This document shows positions 44,094 through 55,611 of a DNA stretch of 64,000 nucleotides, piece by piece. A program made the position numbers and the translations under genes. The notes beneath the pieces were generated by a model. It saw only the letters and a list, made by a program, of their open reading frames with translations, was not told the origin of the DNA and did no database searches. Each line of letters starts with the position of its first letter. Position 1 is the stretch's first letter. Where the stretch lies: assembly GCA_028386065.3 (NCBI GenBank), contig JAKUCV010001993.1, positions 1 through 64,000 of the forward strand, read 5' to 3'. This stretch comes from Turnera subulata (taxonomy: Eukaryota > Streptophyta > Magnoliopsida > Malpighiales > Passifloraceae).

Positions 44094-44810
44094 ACAAACC
44101 ATGCATCCTCTTATTATGTGCATACATGACCATATTAGTTTTGTTGCATTCATTACACCTCATACACACACGTTGACATTGCATTCTGGCATATGAGAAA
44201 ATGTCTTGAGGCATTATGATCATCAGTTAAAGAAAATGGAAGAATGGATAATCTTGATCTTTGGAGAAATAAAATATTCTGCAGTCATTATCCAATGGAC
44301 AAAAGCATCTCTTCAGGCGAAAATTCTAAATCAGAAGGACTCTGATAAATTCAAATGAAAATAATTTGAATTTTGGGCGCCTTGGAAGCTGGCAGATTGT
44401 GGACAAAAGGTATCTTGGCAAGTTGGGGGAGCAAATCTGAGTACTTTGGGAAAGTCAAAAAGAAGATATCTGGTGGGGTTAATCACAGGATCTTTGCTGG
44501 TATAAGTTGAAGGTCAAAGTGGTCCAAATAATTCAAAAAGTTGGGGACCACAGTGGGTCATACCCGATAAAAGCTGAAAAGGTGGGGGAAGAAGTAAATG
44601 CATTTAACCGTTACTTCCACCCGTGATCTGTTCCGATTCCTTTGCCACTCTCTCTCCAATAATCCATTCCCTTAACCAGTCACATCCACTTCTTTTTAAA
44701 ACCCCACACACACTCCTTCCTCAACACAAATTCTCATTCACTCACAACTCTATCCCTAAACCCTTCTCTCTTCTAAACCAGAGTTGCTTTCAAACCCTAA
44801 CACTCACAAG

Positions 44811-47195
44811 ATGAGGAAGAGAAACACCAAAACAGCCAAGTCTAAGAAGCATGTTTCTAAACAAACCTCTTCTACCTCAAACACTACCAAACCTAAGCCA
44901 CAAAATCGAGAAGAGATTGAGGCTGCCAAACTTGCATACCTCAAGAAGGTGCATGAACAAAAAGAGATGGAGGAGCTCACTACCACTCCATATGCTGCTA
45001 CAGAGGCTGATGAATCAGAGAAGTTCAATGAGGCTTGGGAAAAGCAGGAAAGTCAGAAGGGGTCTGAAAAAGTTTGGCTTGATCGAGAGCCTTGGCCAAC
45101 CATAGAGAAAAGCACTGTTCCTGAAGGGTCTTCTGTACCCTTATGGCTCAACTAACTGGTAATACACCTTAAACTGACCTCTTATGTCCAGATCCTATCA
45201 GTTATCATGTTCCTATACCTGAAGACAGTGAGAAAACCATCCCACACACCACCATTGATAAACCTAGTGCTAGCACAACCACCATACTTACAGAAGACCC
45301 TCCTGTGCTTACCCTCAGTATGGTCACATCAATGATTGATAACTTTGTTAATCATATAGTAATTCCACCAGGTCATGATCCCAAAATATTTCGTGAAAAG
45401 AAAAGAGAGGAATTTGGGGATATGATTTCAGATTTTATCATCAAAGGCCATACTCCTCCAGAAAGCCTCATCCGAACACCCTCTAAAGAAGAAGAAGAAG
45501 CCTACTACAAAGCATTGCGTGAAGGAACTGAACTGCTAGATACTACTGAGAAGGCAAGTCGTGAAGTTGGTGATAAGGCCAACTTTGTTTCCGTTGCAGT
45601 TTCAGCTGTGGTTCCAGAGGTGGTTTTAGCTGTGGTTTCACCTGCCAAAACCATGCCACAGACACACACTGTTGATCTCAATTTGCCTCAGCAAGAGCTA
45701 GAAGAGGATGAAGAAGGCTGATGGCGATTGTGCTGAAAGTAAGCAAAGAAGCTGTTGCTTCTATTGTTGAGAAGAATCCTGTGGTTTCTAAGAAACCAAC
45801 TGAGATACCAAAGGAGACACATATTTCGGAGTCAGTCACCAACATTGAGGCTACTGGACAGAAGAAAAGGAAGTGGCAATCAACCACTCCTAAGAAGAAC
45901 ACTGGGATTTCCATTTAGGAACCAACTGTTGAGGTGGTTTCAAAGAAACCAACCCCAAAATCAATGTCCAAGGTAGAAGGGAAAAGAAAGGTTGGTGAGC
46001 CCGAACCAGAACCAGAGCCAGAGTCAGATGATGATTCAGAGGATGAATCAGAATTAGAGAATGGCGAGTCTGAGGCAGAGGCTTCTGATGATTCAGAGGC
46101 TTTAAAGAAAAGGAAAAGAAGTGATGAATCCGACAATGACTCAGACTTTGAAGATGACAATGATGATGAAGAAGATAAAGGGGGCTCTGCTGAAGACAAT
46201 GATGATTGTAATGAAGATGATGAAGAAGATGATGACCCAAAAGGTGATGAAGAAACTCCTGCAAAACCACCAAAGAAGAAGGCCAAAACAGATCCTAAAT
46301 ATGCTAAGAAGAAGCGCAAAGTTAAGACTTCTGCTTTCTATTCATCACACACTGTGGTGATGGAAGACTTTGAGGAGCTTGGTGTGTCACAAATTCTAAA
46401 GAAGGTTAATCTTGGCTATATGGCAACTCTCAAAGCCAAGGCATACAAGACTGTGACAAGGGAGTTCTATAAGAATCTAAAGCCAACCATGAATACTTCT
46501 GGTGCTACCAAGACAATTACAACCAGCATCAAGGGCAAAACTATGAAGATCACTGCTGATGACATCATTAAAGTGCTTAAGCTCAAGCACGACAAGCTTA
46601 AGGTTGTCTATGAATTATAAGAAGCATCGCAGGGGAACCCCTACTGACACTGAAGCCAACAATATTCTGTTTGGATCCTCCAATCGAAGGGGCAAGTACA
46701 GAGCTCTGTCTCCTCAGCATAGAGTTCTCATGTACATGATCACCAAGGTGGTTTTACCTCGACCTTATCATCAAACCACTGTCAAACTCTATGATCAGTG
46801 GACTTTGGCCTGCATCCTGAAAAGGACCCCATTTGCTGTGGGACTCTCATCCTATGGCCACATGCAGAGTGCCATGTCTCGGAGGCTTAATCATACTGCT
46901 GGCCCGCAAATTTTCCAAGACTCCTACTGAGGCAGATGAACCCGAGAACCCTATCCAGATCAGTGCTCAAACTTTGTCCAAAATGAGTATCAAACCTGGT
47001 GTAGATGGGAAATTTGGTGTAGTAAAGAAGACCAAGGGTAAAGTATCTAAAAAAGATTATCTGATGGTTCGGATGGATGCTATTGAGGGTACCTTGGAGG
47101 AAATCAAGGAGCAAATCGATGATCTTGAAGAAAAAGTGATGGACTCTCTGGATCAGATTGTCTCTCTTCTTGAGTCTGATAGTGATGATGAGTGA
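44811..47195 (+). pseudogene. Envelope-like region of the Sirevirus-like element, degenerate
   Basis: Lies after pol, where Sireviruses carry an additional 'env-like' gene of unknown function. ATG at 44811 opens a basic N-terminus (RKRNTKTAKSKKHV). The reading then moves through at least three frames: 44811-45155, 45305-45721, 45721-45918 / 45934-46620, and about 46833-47195. Features are a very acidic Glu/Asp/Ser stretch (about 46000-46260), a basic nuclear-signal-like KKRKVK, and a conserved-looking block ADDIIKVLKLKHDKLKV. The end is a coiled coil (IEGTLEEIKEQIDDLEEKVM) with an acidic tail. No signal peptide or clear transmembrane segment. Multiple stops and shifts make it non-functional. 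Confidence 0.75.
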
Positions 47196-47466
47196 TGCAC
47201 TCAATTGCCTGATGCCCCTAGGACATGCATTTGCAATTTGCGTACTTTATGGTTTCACGCATGGTTCCTTACTTGGTTTTTACGCTGGTTTATTGTTGGT
47301 TCTTATGTTGGTTTTTATCGTGGTTTCTCTTTCGGACCTTGTTTGGTTCTGTTATCTGGTTGTTACCTTATGTTATCTGGTGTTCATCTTTTGAATATTA
47401 ATCTTATGTTCCTATTGCACTAATCTTGTCTCTTATTCTACCCTTTACCCTTATACTTTTTGTTGA

Positions 47467-47784
47467 TGCCAAAAGGGGGAGAAAAATGGTGTTATGATTA
47501 TGAAAAGGGGAGAAAAATGAAAAGGGGAGAAAAATGTTAAAATTTAAACTATTTCTTGTTGTTGTGCTATACTCTGCTAAAAATTATTTGCAAGAAGATG
47601 TTGTTATTTGCAGGGGGAGTATTTTGCCTACGCAGACTAGCCAATGGCGCTTAGAGCACAAAAATGTTTGATATAGAGGGAGCAATAATTCAGGAGGAGT
47701 GTGCTTACTTTTTGTGATATCTTAACTAACCCTGGTTTTTGCAGTAATCAACACAATGTTTGTCATCATCAAAAAGGGGGAGAT
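47467..47784 (+). other. Multiple polypurine tracts before the 3' LTR
   Basis: The PPT proper, AAAAAGGGGGAGAT (47771-47784), abuts the LTR. Upstream copies: AAAAGGGGGAGAAAAATGG (about 47471), GAAAAGGGGAGAAAAATG (about 47502), AAAAGGGGAGAAAAATG (about 47520) and CAGGGGGAGT (about 47612). The 47196-47466 part is a TGGTTT-rich non-coding stretch. Confidence 0.85.
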
Positions 47785-48994
47785 TGATGACCTAAACATG
47801 AGCTTAATATGGATTATTAATGACTAATCATGTTTAATGAATAATTATCTATTGATTTTGATGATTAACAAACCTGGTTAGATGTTTGCATATGTTTGTG
47901 TTGGATAACATGTAGCGTGGTTTCTTACAAGAACCACACAAAAACCACGAGACTTGGTTTCTGGAAGAAACCACACTTTACTGTCAACATCTGAAGTGGT
48001 CTTGCTACAAGTTGCTGGTGGCCTAGGTGGTCCTCACAGCGTTAATGCTCAACCTCCAACTACTCCAACGGGCAGAGAAAGTGGTCCATGACAGAGATGA
48101 AGACCTGCAACACTTATCTCTCACCTCCAAGCTCAATAATCAATTATGGTCCACACTTATGGTCCCGGATTGCTAAAAATGGAATGTTTTCGAGTAATTG
48201 AGCTGCAAAGAGAGGGGACTTCCTGAAATGAACCCAACACCAGCTAGTGGATTGTGGAGTCAACTCTGAAGACTGATTTGTACCACATAGCCTTTGGATG
48301 AAGAGCTGAAGAGTACTTTAGAGCCGTTGGATAAAGATCTTCTTACCTACTCCCACTTGCTCAAGTTTTATATAAGGAAGAGGAATGCTTCTTGGAAAAG
48401 CATCCCAGCCAATTTGAAAAGTGCTTTGAAGTCTGCAATTGTGCTTACACCTGAGTTATTTGTTGAGCTTACACTTGAGTTTATTCTTGTTCAACAAGGT
48501 GTTTCAAAGGGTAGTGTTTTAGGCACGACTAGTGTGTAGTTTTGCTGGGATCTCAAATCTAGAATTAGATTTGGGGAAAGGTTAGAGTTTAGCCTGGAAA
48601 AACTTGTAAAGGTTTGAGCTGAGCCTGCAAAAGCTTGTTTCTTGTAAAGGTTAGAGTTTAGCCTGGGAAAAACTTGTAAAGGTTAGAGCTTAGCCTACAA
48701 AAGCTTGGTTTCTGTAATAGTTTGAGGCTTATCCCGCAAAAGCCTAAGTTAGTGAGGGTTTGAAATCCTAAAGGAGGGTCCTTTAGGTAATGGAGTACCT
48801 GGTGAGGGGGAACCACTCTAAAATCACTGTGTCATATTCTCTCTTTCCTCTACTCTCTTATAATTCTGCTTGGGATTATTGTCTGTTCTGCGGGTGAGTG
48901 GTTTGTGAAGAAACCTTTTGGTTTTTCAAAAACCAAACCAGAAACCAACCGCGATTAAGGGGTAGCCTGATTCACCCCCCTACTTGGGCTAACA
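47785..48994 (+). repeat. 3' LTR of the Sirevirus-like element (1210 bp)
   Basis: TGATGACCTAAACATGAGC to TTGGGCTAACA, then CGAAC, the target duplication. Near-identical to the 5' LTR apart from the poly-C expansion. Confidence 0.94.
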
Positions 48995-49591
48995 CGAACA
49001 ACTAGCAGCACTTGCAAAGTTAGAAATTATTTTAGGTGAATAAAAATAATAAATATGTGTACTATTAAATTAAATTTTATATGAATATTATTTAAAATTA
49101 GCATAATTAACTACATATAATTAAATTATTTTTATTTTTATTATTATAAGAGCATATTTATAAGAATTTTGAATTTTTTATTTTCTTTTAGTGATTAATT
49201 ATAATTTAGTAGAATAGTTAGAACTAATCAAACATAAGCAATAATTATAACATCAAGTATTGCTCAAGTAATAATTATATATAATATTAAGAATCTAAAT
49301 AAAAGTGTGATCGTTAAGAAAAAGGATTTAATTGAATATAAATAAAATTTGAGGGCTTAATTGTATAATTATAAACGACTTATATGATTAAATGTAAACG
49401 TTAGGGGGCAAATTAACACACACTATGGATGGGTAGCATGCCACATCATCAATATGTTGCCTCAGGTATACAATTGACACAAATTAAAAAATACCCGTAT
49501 ATAATTGACGGAAAAACATAGAGGTATACAACTGACGAATTTGAAACAATTAGGAGTACCAAATATACCATTAACCAAACTAAAGATAATG

Positions 49592-50171
49592 CACGATAAA
49601 ATGAGTTCAAAGATATGAAAACAACTACACATTACATGTGCTTACTGACGGAAAATTAAAGCAAGGACCTCCCTCCTTTCTGTTCAAGCAAGGTATCTAA
49701 ATTAATATCTCAGTTCCATCCCATGATATGACAACTCCCATTAATCATATTGTCTTGCATTACTTGGAACCACTTGAGTGGCCCCATTAGAGGATATTGT
49801 TCTGTGTGAAGCCTGTAAACTCTTGGCTTGGAAGAGGCAAGCCCGAAATTTTGCCACTTCTCCATCACCTTTGAGAAGTATCACGATAAAATGAGTTCAA
49901 AGATATGAAAACAACTACACATTACATGTGCTTACTGACGGAAAATTAAAGCAAGGACCTCCCTCCTTCCTGTTCAAGCAAGGTATCTAAATTAATATCT
50001 CAGTTCCATCCCATGATATGACAACTCCCATTAATCATATTGTCTTGCATTACTTGGAACCACTTGAGTGGCCCTAATTAGAGGATATTGTTCTGTGTGA
50101 AGCCTGTAAACTCTTGGCTTGGAAGAGGCAAGCCCGAAATTTTGCCACTTCTCCATCACCTTTGAGAAGTA
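49592..50171. repeat. Recent tandem duplication, two 290-bp copies
   Basis: 49592-49881 and 49882-50171 both run CACGATAAAATGAGTTCAAA ... CACCTTTGAGAAGTA. I see only two or three differences, for example CCTTTCTG/CCTTCCTG and CCCCATTAG/CCCTAATTAG. It begins 1 bp after the target duplication of the second MULE. No gene recognised. Confidence 0.95.
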
Positions 50172-51170
50172 TAGGCCATGTTTTCATCCTATTGACACTA
50201 ATTAAGTGTTTGTCCTTTTACATATCAGTGTCGATGCCTTGCACGTCTTTTTCGTAGTTGTGGTCTGTAATTATAGATAAAGGCCATAAGAGCAACTACA
50301 TTAGCTGGGTACATAGTATGGAGGTTACTTTGTGTAAAATTGGGTTGCATGATTAATTTATGTGCAGATCTCTAAGGCAGCTTGTTTGCTACCAAAATTG
50401 TGTTACAAATAGTTGCCTGCCATTTTCCCTTTGCAAGGACCAGGCAGCAAGCTAAAGGATATATATATTTCTTTTTGGTTGTAACCCGGAAGTATATTAA
50501 CAAATATACGTGAGCTAGGTACATGATTAGAAGTCATTAGCTCAGGTCGACTTCTATCTCATACAAGAGACATGACGATCGTAATAAAATAATACATTAT
50601 GAGGGATCAGAATCCCAAACAAATTGGACAAGAAGAAACAATGTGAACGGCTGGAACCACCACTGCAAGACTGGGTGTATAAACCCAGGGACATGACTGG
50701 TCAACAGGGATGAGAAATGTCCGGTAGTCGATCCATATTTATAACGGAGCTAGATGCATCGGGAGAGAAAATCATGCGATGGCAGTCTTCGGTAAGAACT
50801 ACTGCCGTGTGGTTCTGCTTTCTTATCCTAATATATGCAAAATGACACAATAAAGCCTTCCTATACTGTGAAAGGGTCCAGTCTTTTGCTCACATGATCA
50901 GCAATAATAATTAAGAGAATTGGAGCAGCTCATTTGCCACTGCTATTATTTATTTCGCTAGTACCATATAGCATGATAAATTATACAAATCTAAAAACTT
51001 TTAGGTTGAGTGGAGGTTTAATTATTTTCCAATCCTCAAAAAAGAACAGGAAACTAAATACTTCAGCTACCTAAGCAAAGCAAGTCCAGTGATTGATTCG
51101 ACCAGGGGAAAGGTCCAAAAATCCTGGTGGAATTGTTGACTACTTTTCACGCCACAAATTATGTCTTAGT
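50172..51170. other. Non-coding stretch without recognised features
   Basis: No sizeable open frame, transposon end or RNA gene could be identified. The part at 50470-50860 could be a minus-strand LINE 3' region (GGTTGTAACCCGGAAG context), but it has no poly(T) or target duplication. Confidence 0.4.
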
Positions 51171-53040
51171 GTCCAAAATTGGATTTGCATATAGAGATTG
51201 TTTCTTGAGTGAGTACTGACAGCCAAATAATTGATGGAAGAAGTATCATTGTCCTTAATTAGGATGGTCCTTAACCTACGAAGACGATTTATCATACAGC
51301 TGAGCTGTATTACATTGATATATAAACGACGAAATCACATAAAGGATTCACATTTCACACACAAAAATGGATAAGCTTTGAATTTCCTTTAATGGAAATT
51401 GCACCCACAATTTTTTTTTTGTTATAATTAAACCAGAATGATTGTTTCTAAACCCATTTAATTTGGGGGCAAAAGTAAAGTCTTATACTTCTCTTATTTT
51501 ATTAACACTTCCATTTTGTTTTCTTGTAAATGGAGGTGATAAAAAAGCATGGAGGGGAGGGGTTGAAGCTTGTTTCTTTCTTTTGATAGAAAGGGTGTGA
51601 ATTTTTTTTTTTTTATTGCAAACCTAATACTACCCAAACCCCTCCCCTCCCAAGCGCCTGGATCGAATTAGGGCTCCTTTGGACTTTGCCAAAGGCGCAT
51701 GCCAGTGCAGGCGCCGGGGTAAAGTTTATTCCATGTTCTTGCTTTTTTCTATTTCTTAATTTGGTTTACACTTCAGAACTAGAAAGCTGACAGGAAATCT
51801 ATTTTCACCCAAACCACATTCATAATAAATGTAAATGGGGCCAAAATGCTCATGGGAGTCAGATCTGGACCGGCCCATCCGGTTCAACCAGGGTAAATGG
51901 GACTCGGAGGCCAAGCCGGTCCAAAAGTCCTCCTGATTCTTGTTGATTAAAGACCCGTCCTAGTCTGTTGGGTTTGCTCGGTTTTCCAATTTTGGTTGAA
52001 CCCAGAACGGATTTTTGTGGGTTCTCGAGTTGGTACCCAACATGTTAGCAAGCATTCCAATAAAAAATCTAAATATTAAGTTGCAAATGGTGGGATTTGA
52101 ACTATGGATTTTTTGCTTAATCTTGGGGGAGGGGGGAAACAACTACGCTAATGTTCAAATTATGATTTTTTCATTACGACATATAAGAAATACAATCTAT
52201 TGCAAAATATCAAATATTGGATAATTTGTTACAAATTTTTTTTTTTGTCTTTACACCCTTATGAAGAATTATGTGACATTTTTTACCCTCTATTGACCCC
52301 TTGTTGACTCCCAGTTGGACCCTTCAACCCTTGACCCTAAGCTAGGCCGGGTTTAACTACCTTGAAAATGCTTCCTTAACGTGAGAAAATCGTATACGTA
52401 CCTAAATCCAATATCCAATTTTGAAAATGGGAGGGACAGTGGTCCTGAGTTCCACAGAGTCAATGTTTTACATAACAACAGTTCTACGGATTGATTGAAC
52501 AAAGCAAGTGCCAAGTGGGTCTTACATCTTCCACTATAGTTCCAAAGCGTAGATGCCAATCCTTCCTCAATATTTTGATTGCGGTATCCAAAAACAAGTA
52601 ATCAGTCTCCAAAAAGCACATTTGCAAAGCTTATCTCTCCCGCGCCGTTATTATGGCAAGGATTTTGTAACACAGTGTTTTCTAATCCAGATCGGCCCGG
52701 TAGATCGAACCCGGATAATTGTGACTTGGTAGGTTTTTAGGTTAGCTCCTCTCTAGTAAATTTATGGTTGGATTCCAGTTGGGCCATTGTTAAATGAGAA
52801 CTATCGTCACATGATAGCTCGACCGGGTCAATGGTTGGTCCGGATTTATCAAACTTAGTAACACTTTAATAACACCACCCGATCGAAAAAGAGCCATCAT
52901 AACTTTTGAGCGCATCCGTCAATGGCACCACAGCCCAACAAAACGAACACCAGCTATATTGAGTTAATTAATCTTCACTAAACTTCTAGTACTAGGTTCC
53001 CAAGCATCACAAATTCGGCAGGTAGCTCTATTCTCTAGGT
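51171..53040. repeat. Segmental duplication, copy 1 (copy 2 at 62602-63990)
   Basis: Blocks in the same order in both copies: CCAAAATTGGATTTGCA, ATTGTTTCTTG, AAGAAGTATCATTGTCC, CATACAGCTGAGCTGTA, CACATAAAGGATTCACA, ACTAGAAAGCTGACAG, GGGAGGGACAGTGGTCC and CATCACAAATTCG. Diverged by many substitutions and indels. Copy 1 contains an extra 514-bp insertion (51851-52364). No gene is visible in either copy. Confidence 0.85.
51851..52364. mobile_element. Probable small DNA transposon (hAT-like), 514 bp
   Basis: Absent from copy 2 of the segmental duplication (site near 63343). Flanked by the 8-bp direct repeat AAAATGCT (51843-51850 and 52365-52372). Ends are CATGGGAGT and the complement of CAAGGTAGT, a short weak inverted repeat starting CA as in hAT elements. 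No coding capacity. Confidence 0.6.
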
Positions 53041-53700
53041 TCTTAAGAGGCTGTTGAATTGAATTAATTTTTCCGTACAAATAGAAGGATTTGTGTTTCA
53101 CATAACTCAAGTCCATCCGTTTAAAAGTATTAAGCAAGAATAACCACATAAAAATACTCCCACATAAAGAATACTCCCTCCGTTTTTTTTTTATAAGTCG
53201 TTTTGGGTTTGTGCATAGCACTTAAGAAATGCATTTAATTTCATCAAAATACTTATCCAAATGACAAGTTTAACCTTCAATAATTACAAAGATCAAATCT
53301 AATTTTTTGTAATTAGATAAGGGTCAAGAATGGAAAGAGTTATTAAATATCCATGGAAACTATCAAAGCGTCTTACAAATTGAAACAACCTAAAACTCCC
53401 AAAACGACCTAAAAAAAATGGAGGGGGTACCAAATTTAATAGCTGGTTCTCCAACTTTGTGATAGGTCCACTCCCCCAAGATCTCATTTGAGCATTAATG
53501 CCTTCACTAGCACGGTTTCTGACTCGCGAAACCCTACAACCAAATTTTGTTGGAAGAAAGTTTGCAATTTATACTCAAAAGTTAAGCAAAGCTTTGAATG
53601 CCTAATTCATATAAATAAGATTTCTTTTCTAAATCTCATTCCACACTGATTTTGTAAGAGACTCATCTTAAAGAAAGAAACCAAGAAGGGAACAAAGAGG

Positions 53701-53790
53701 ATGAAACTCTCAGTATTTCCTTGCTCCTTTGTGGTGGGATGCTTGTCCTTCAAATACACTAACAACTATAATATTACCATCAACAGTTAG
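53701..53790 (+). other. Possible short ORF with promoter, cut off by a LINE insertion
   Basis: ATG at 53701 opens 29 codons (MKLSVFPCSFVVGCLSFKY then NNYNITINS) with a hydrophobic, signal-peptide-like start. A TATAAATAA lies 91 bp upstream (53610-53618). The stop TAG (53788) falls just before the LINE target duplication. It could be the remnant of a secreted-protein gene or chance. Confidence 0.3.
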
Positions 53791-53807
53791 AAATTATCAA
53801 CAACTTT

Positions 53808-54285
53808 GTTTTTTTTTTTTATACTAATCATGTGAGTTTTATTGCTGGTTAGTCAAATATTAATGTACAAGTAAAGTCGGAATAACCCGACGAAAACATA
53901 ACCAGAAATCAAAGGACTACGCCATAAAAGAATTAAGAGACACTGCGATCACTGGGCATAGCGAATAATACAGGGTTTCCCATTGCCCCAGTGTTTGAGA
54001 GGCTCCGATGAGGGCATGACAGCCCCCAGGCTAAAAGGAAACTGAGGGTGTAGGAGCTTGTGCAGCCAGAAAGCCCTACGACTTAGGTATTATCAAAGAT
54101 ATCGTCGCCAAGCAGCTGTTTATCAGAGAAAACCAAGGGATTCCGGGAGAGCCATATTGACCACAAAGTGGCAAGCCCAAGTAGCAACCAGCTTTGTTGT
54201 GAATGTCGTGTAGCAGCAAGCAGGGGCCACTGCCTCAAACCATTCATGAACGTCGGCCGATTGCACCCAAAGGATCCCCCACCAG
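53808..54285 (-). mobile_element. Minus-strand 5'-truncated LINE with zf-RVT remnant
   Basis: Starts with a poly(T) run at 53809-53820. It is flanked by the 14-bp direct repeat TTATCAACAACTTT (53794-53807) / TTATCAATAACTTT (54286-54299). On the minus strand the frame reads GGGSFGCNRPTFMNGL and SWLLLGLATLWSIWLSRN, matching the zf-RVT tail seen at 19780-19860. Same LINE group, opposite orientation. Confidence 0.88.
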
Positions 54286-54414
54286 TTATCAATAACTTTG
54301 CGACTAGATTTGTACCAAAATTTGTATGGCTCCCTTATCAACAAAAAACGTGGAGGTGAAAATGATTGATTGCTGTTGAATGGTTTGGAAATTAGCAATT
54401 GAATTCTGTGTATA

Positions 54415-54535
54415 TGTAACCAAGTCCTCCGTACTCTGCACCATTTGTCATACAGCAATTAACAGGCCCTCCCTACTTTGCACCATCTTTATCATACAGC
54501 TGTATAACGTTATACACTTGTACAACGTTGATACA
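54415..54535. repeat. Short duplicated block with palindromes
   Basis: TACTCTGCACCATTTGTCATACAGC and TACTTTGCACCATCTTTATCATACAGC (under-spaced copies, about 45 bp apart). Next to them lie the palindromes TACAGCTGTA (54495-54504), GTATAACGTTATAC (54502-54515) and CAACGTTG (54523-54530). The rest of 54300-55118 shows nothing recognisable. Confidence 0.7.
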
Positions 54536-55123
54536 CATGAGCACATCCCTCTCACCATTTCTGGCACATATTGCTTTCCTCCAAAAGCTAATTTGTATTG
54601 AATTTCACGTTAAAAATATAGGATCAAAAGATAAAAAGAAAAGGAAAGAACGAAATCATACAAAAGTGGCGAGCAAAAGACTTATATGATTGATAGTGAC
54701 ATAAAGGAGCATTTTTAGTGGCAGTAGTGAGGCAAAAGAGTTGTTCTTCCATTATTTTCGTCATTGACCAACAAGTGGCTCAAGATTGAAAAGAGTATGG
54801 TAGAGAATACAGATTGTGTTCGTTAACATTCTTCTCTAAAAAAGTAGTAAAAAACATTAAAATAATGCATACAGATTATGAACTAATTATATCCAGTAGA
54901 TTATGAATCAATTATATCCAGTAGATTATGAATCATACATTGGAATAACATATTATTATTGTGAGTCGGTTAAATATTTTTATAAGATACTAATCTTATC
55001 AATCACATCACACTCAATTTGTTTTGTGTTAATTTTTTTTTATTTTGGTGCACTTGAAAAACCAACAATGGTAAGCTTCACATACAGATTAACTTGACCA
55101 AAATTTGTTAAGAACTCATTCAG

Positions 55124-55602
55124 TGTTATAAAATTGGGGAAGATTTTCACTATTTGATGGAATAATACAAACTTGATCAAAGTAATAATACAACTTTGGT
55201 AATAATAATACACTTTTGATAATAATATGTAGAAGAGAATAATAAATTTAGATGGAGGGAGAATGGAAGAGAAGTGTATGGAATGAGAAGAGAGTGAAGT
55301 TTATGGTGGATTGTAAGTATATGAAAGTGAAGGAATGAAGGGGTATTTATAGTTGGAAATGGGAGGATAAAACCAAATAAGTATGATTAATTTAAAAGGA
55401 TAAAATCAAAGGGATGTTAGGTAAAGGAAGATGATATTAGGATTAGGACAAATAGAATTATGGAGGGTAATTAGCCAAAGAGATAATTCCAAGTAGAAGT
55501 TTGGTGTATGGGTAAAGTATTTACCGGAGGTAAATTCGGGTATGGTAAAAATGAGTTTTACTGGATGGTAACAATGACATTCACCATAATTTATTTATAA
55601 CA
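55124..55602 (-). repeat. LTR of the minus-strand copia element (3' LTR in its own sense)
   Basis: 479 bp, matches 60892-61379 with a few substitutions and a 9-bp length difference (a GATCAAACTT duplication in the other LTR). Confidence 0.93.
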
Positions 55603-55611
55603 CTCCCCCTT
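55603..55611 (-). other. Polypurine tract of the minus-strand copia element
   Basis: CTCCCCCTT on the plus strand, AAGGGGGAG in the element's sense, next to the LTR. Confidence 0.85.

Larger units (their letters stand above)
29391..48994 (+). mobile_element. Sirevirus-like (SIRE/Maximus) Ty1/copia element with env-like region, itself interrupted
   Basis: 5' LTR 29391-30678, PBS, long gag with coiled coil, protease, integrase, RT, RNase H, env-like region, polypurine tracts, 3' LTR 47785-48994. The target duplication CGAAC (29386-29390 and 48995-48999) is perfect. A Tork/Angela-like element (34522-42849) sits inside the RT gene. The extra region after pol and the repeated purine tracts are features of Sireviruses. 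Without the nested element it is about 11.3 kb. All genes are broken. Confidence 0.93.
28763..49581. mobile_element. Second MULE of the same family, split by a Sirevirus-like element
   Basis: The left end (GTTAATGGTATATTTGG at 28765) and right end (CCAAATATACCATTAAC near 49559-49576) are inverted repeats. They share the whole TIR with the 6040-17039 MULE, including the GATGACGTG / CACATCATC block. The inner arms match that MULE in reverse orientation (for example AGCAATAATTATAACATCAA near 49240 against its complement near 6365). A 9-bp direct repeat AAAGATAAT flanks it (28754-28762 and 49582-49590). The right terminus carries about 4 extra bases. Without the insertion it is about 1.2 kb and has no transposase. 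Confidence 0.85.
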
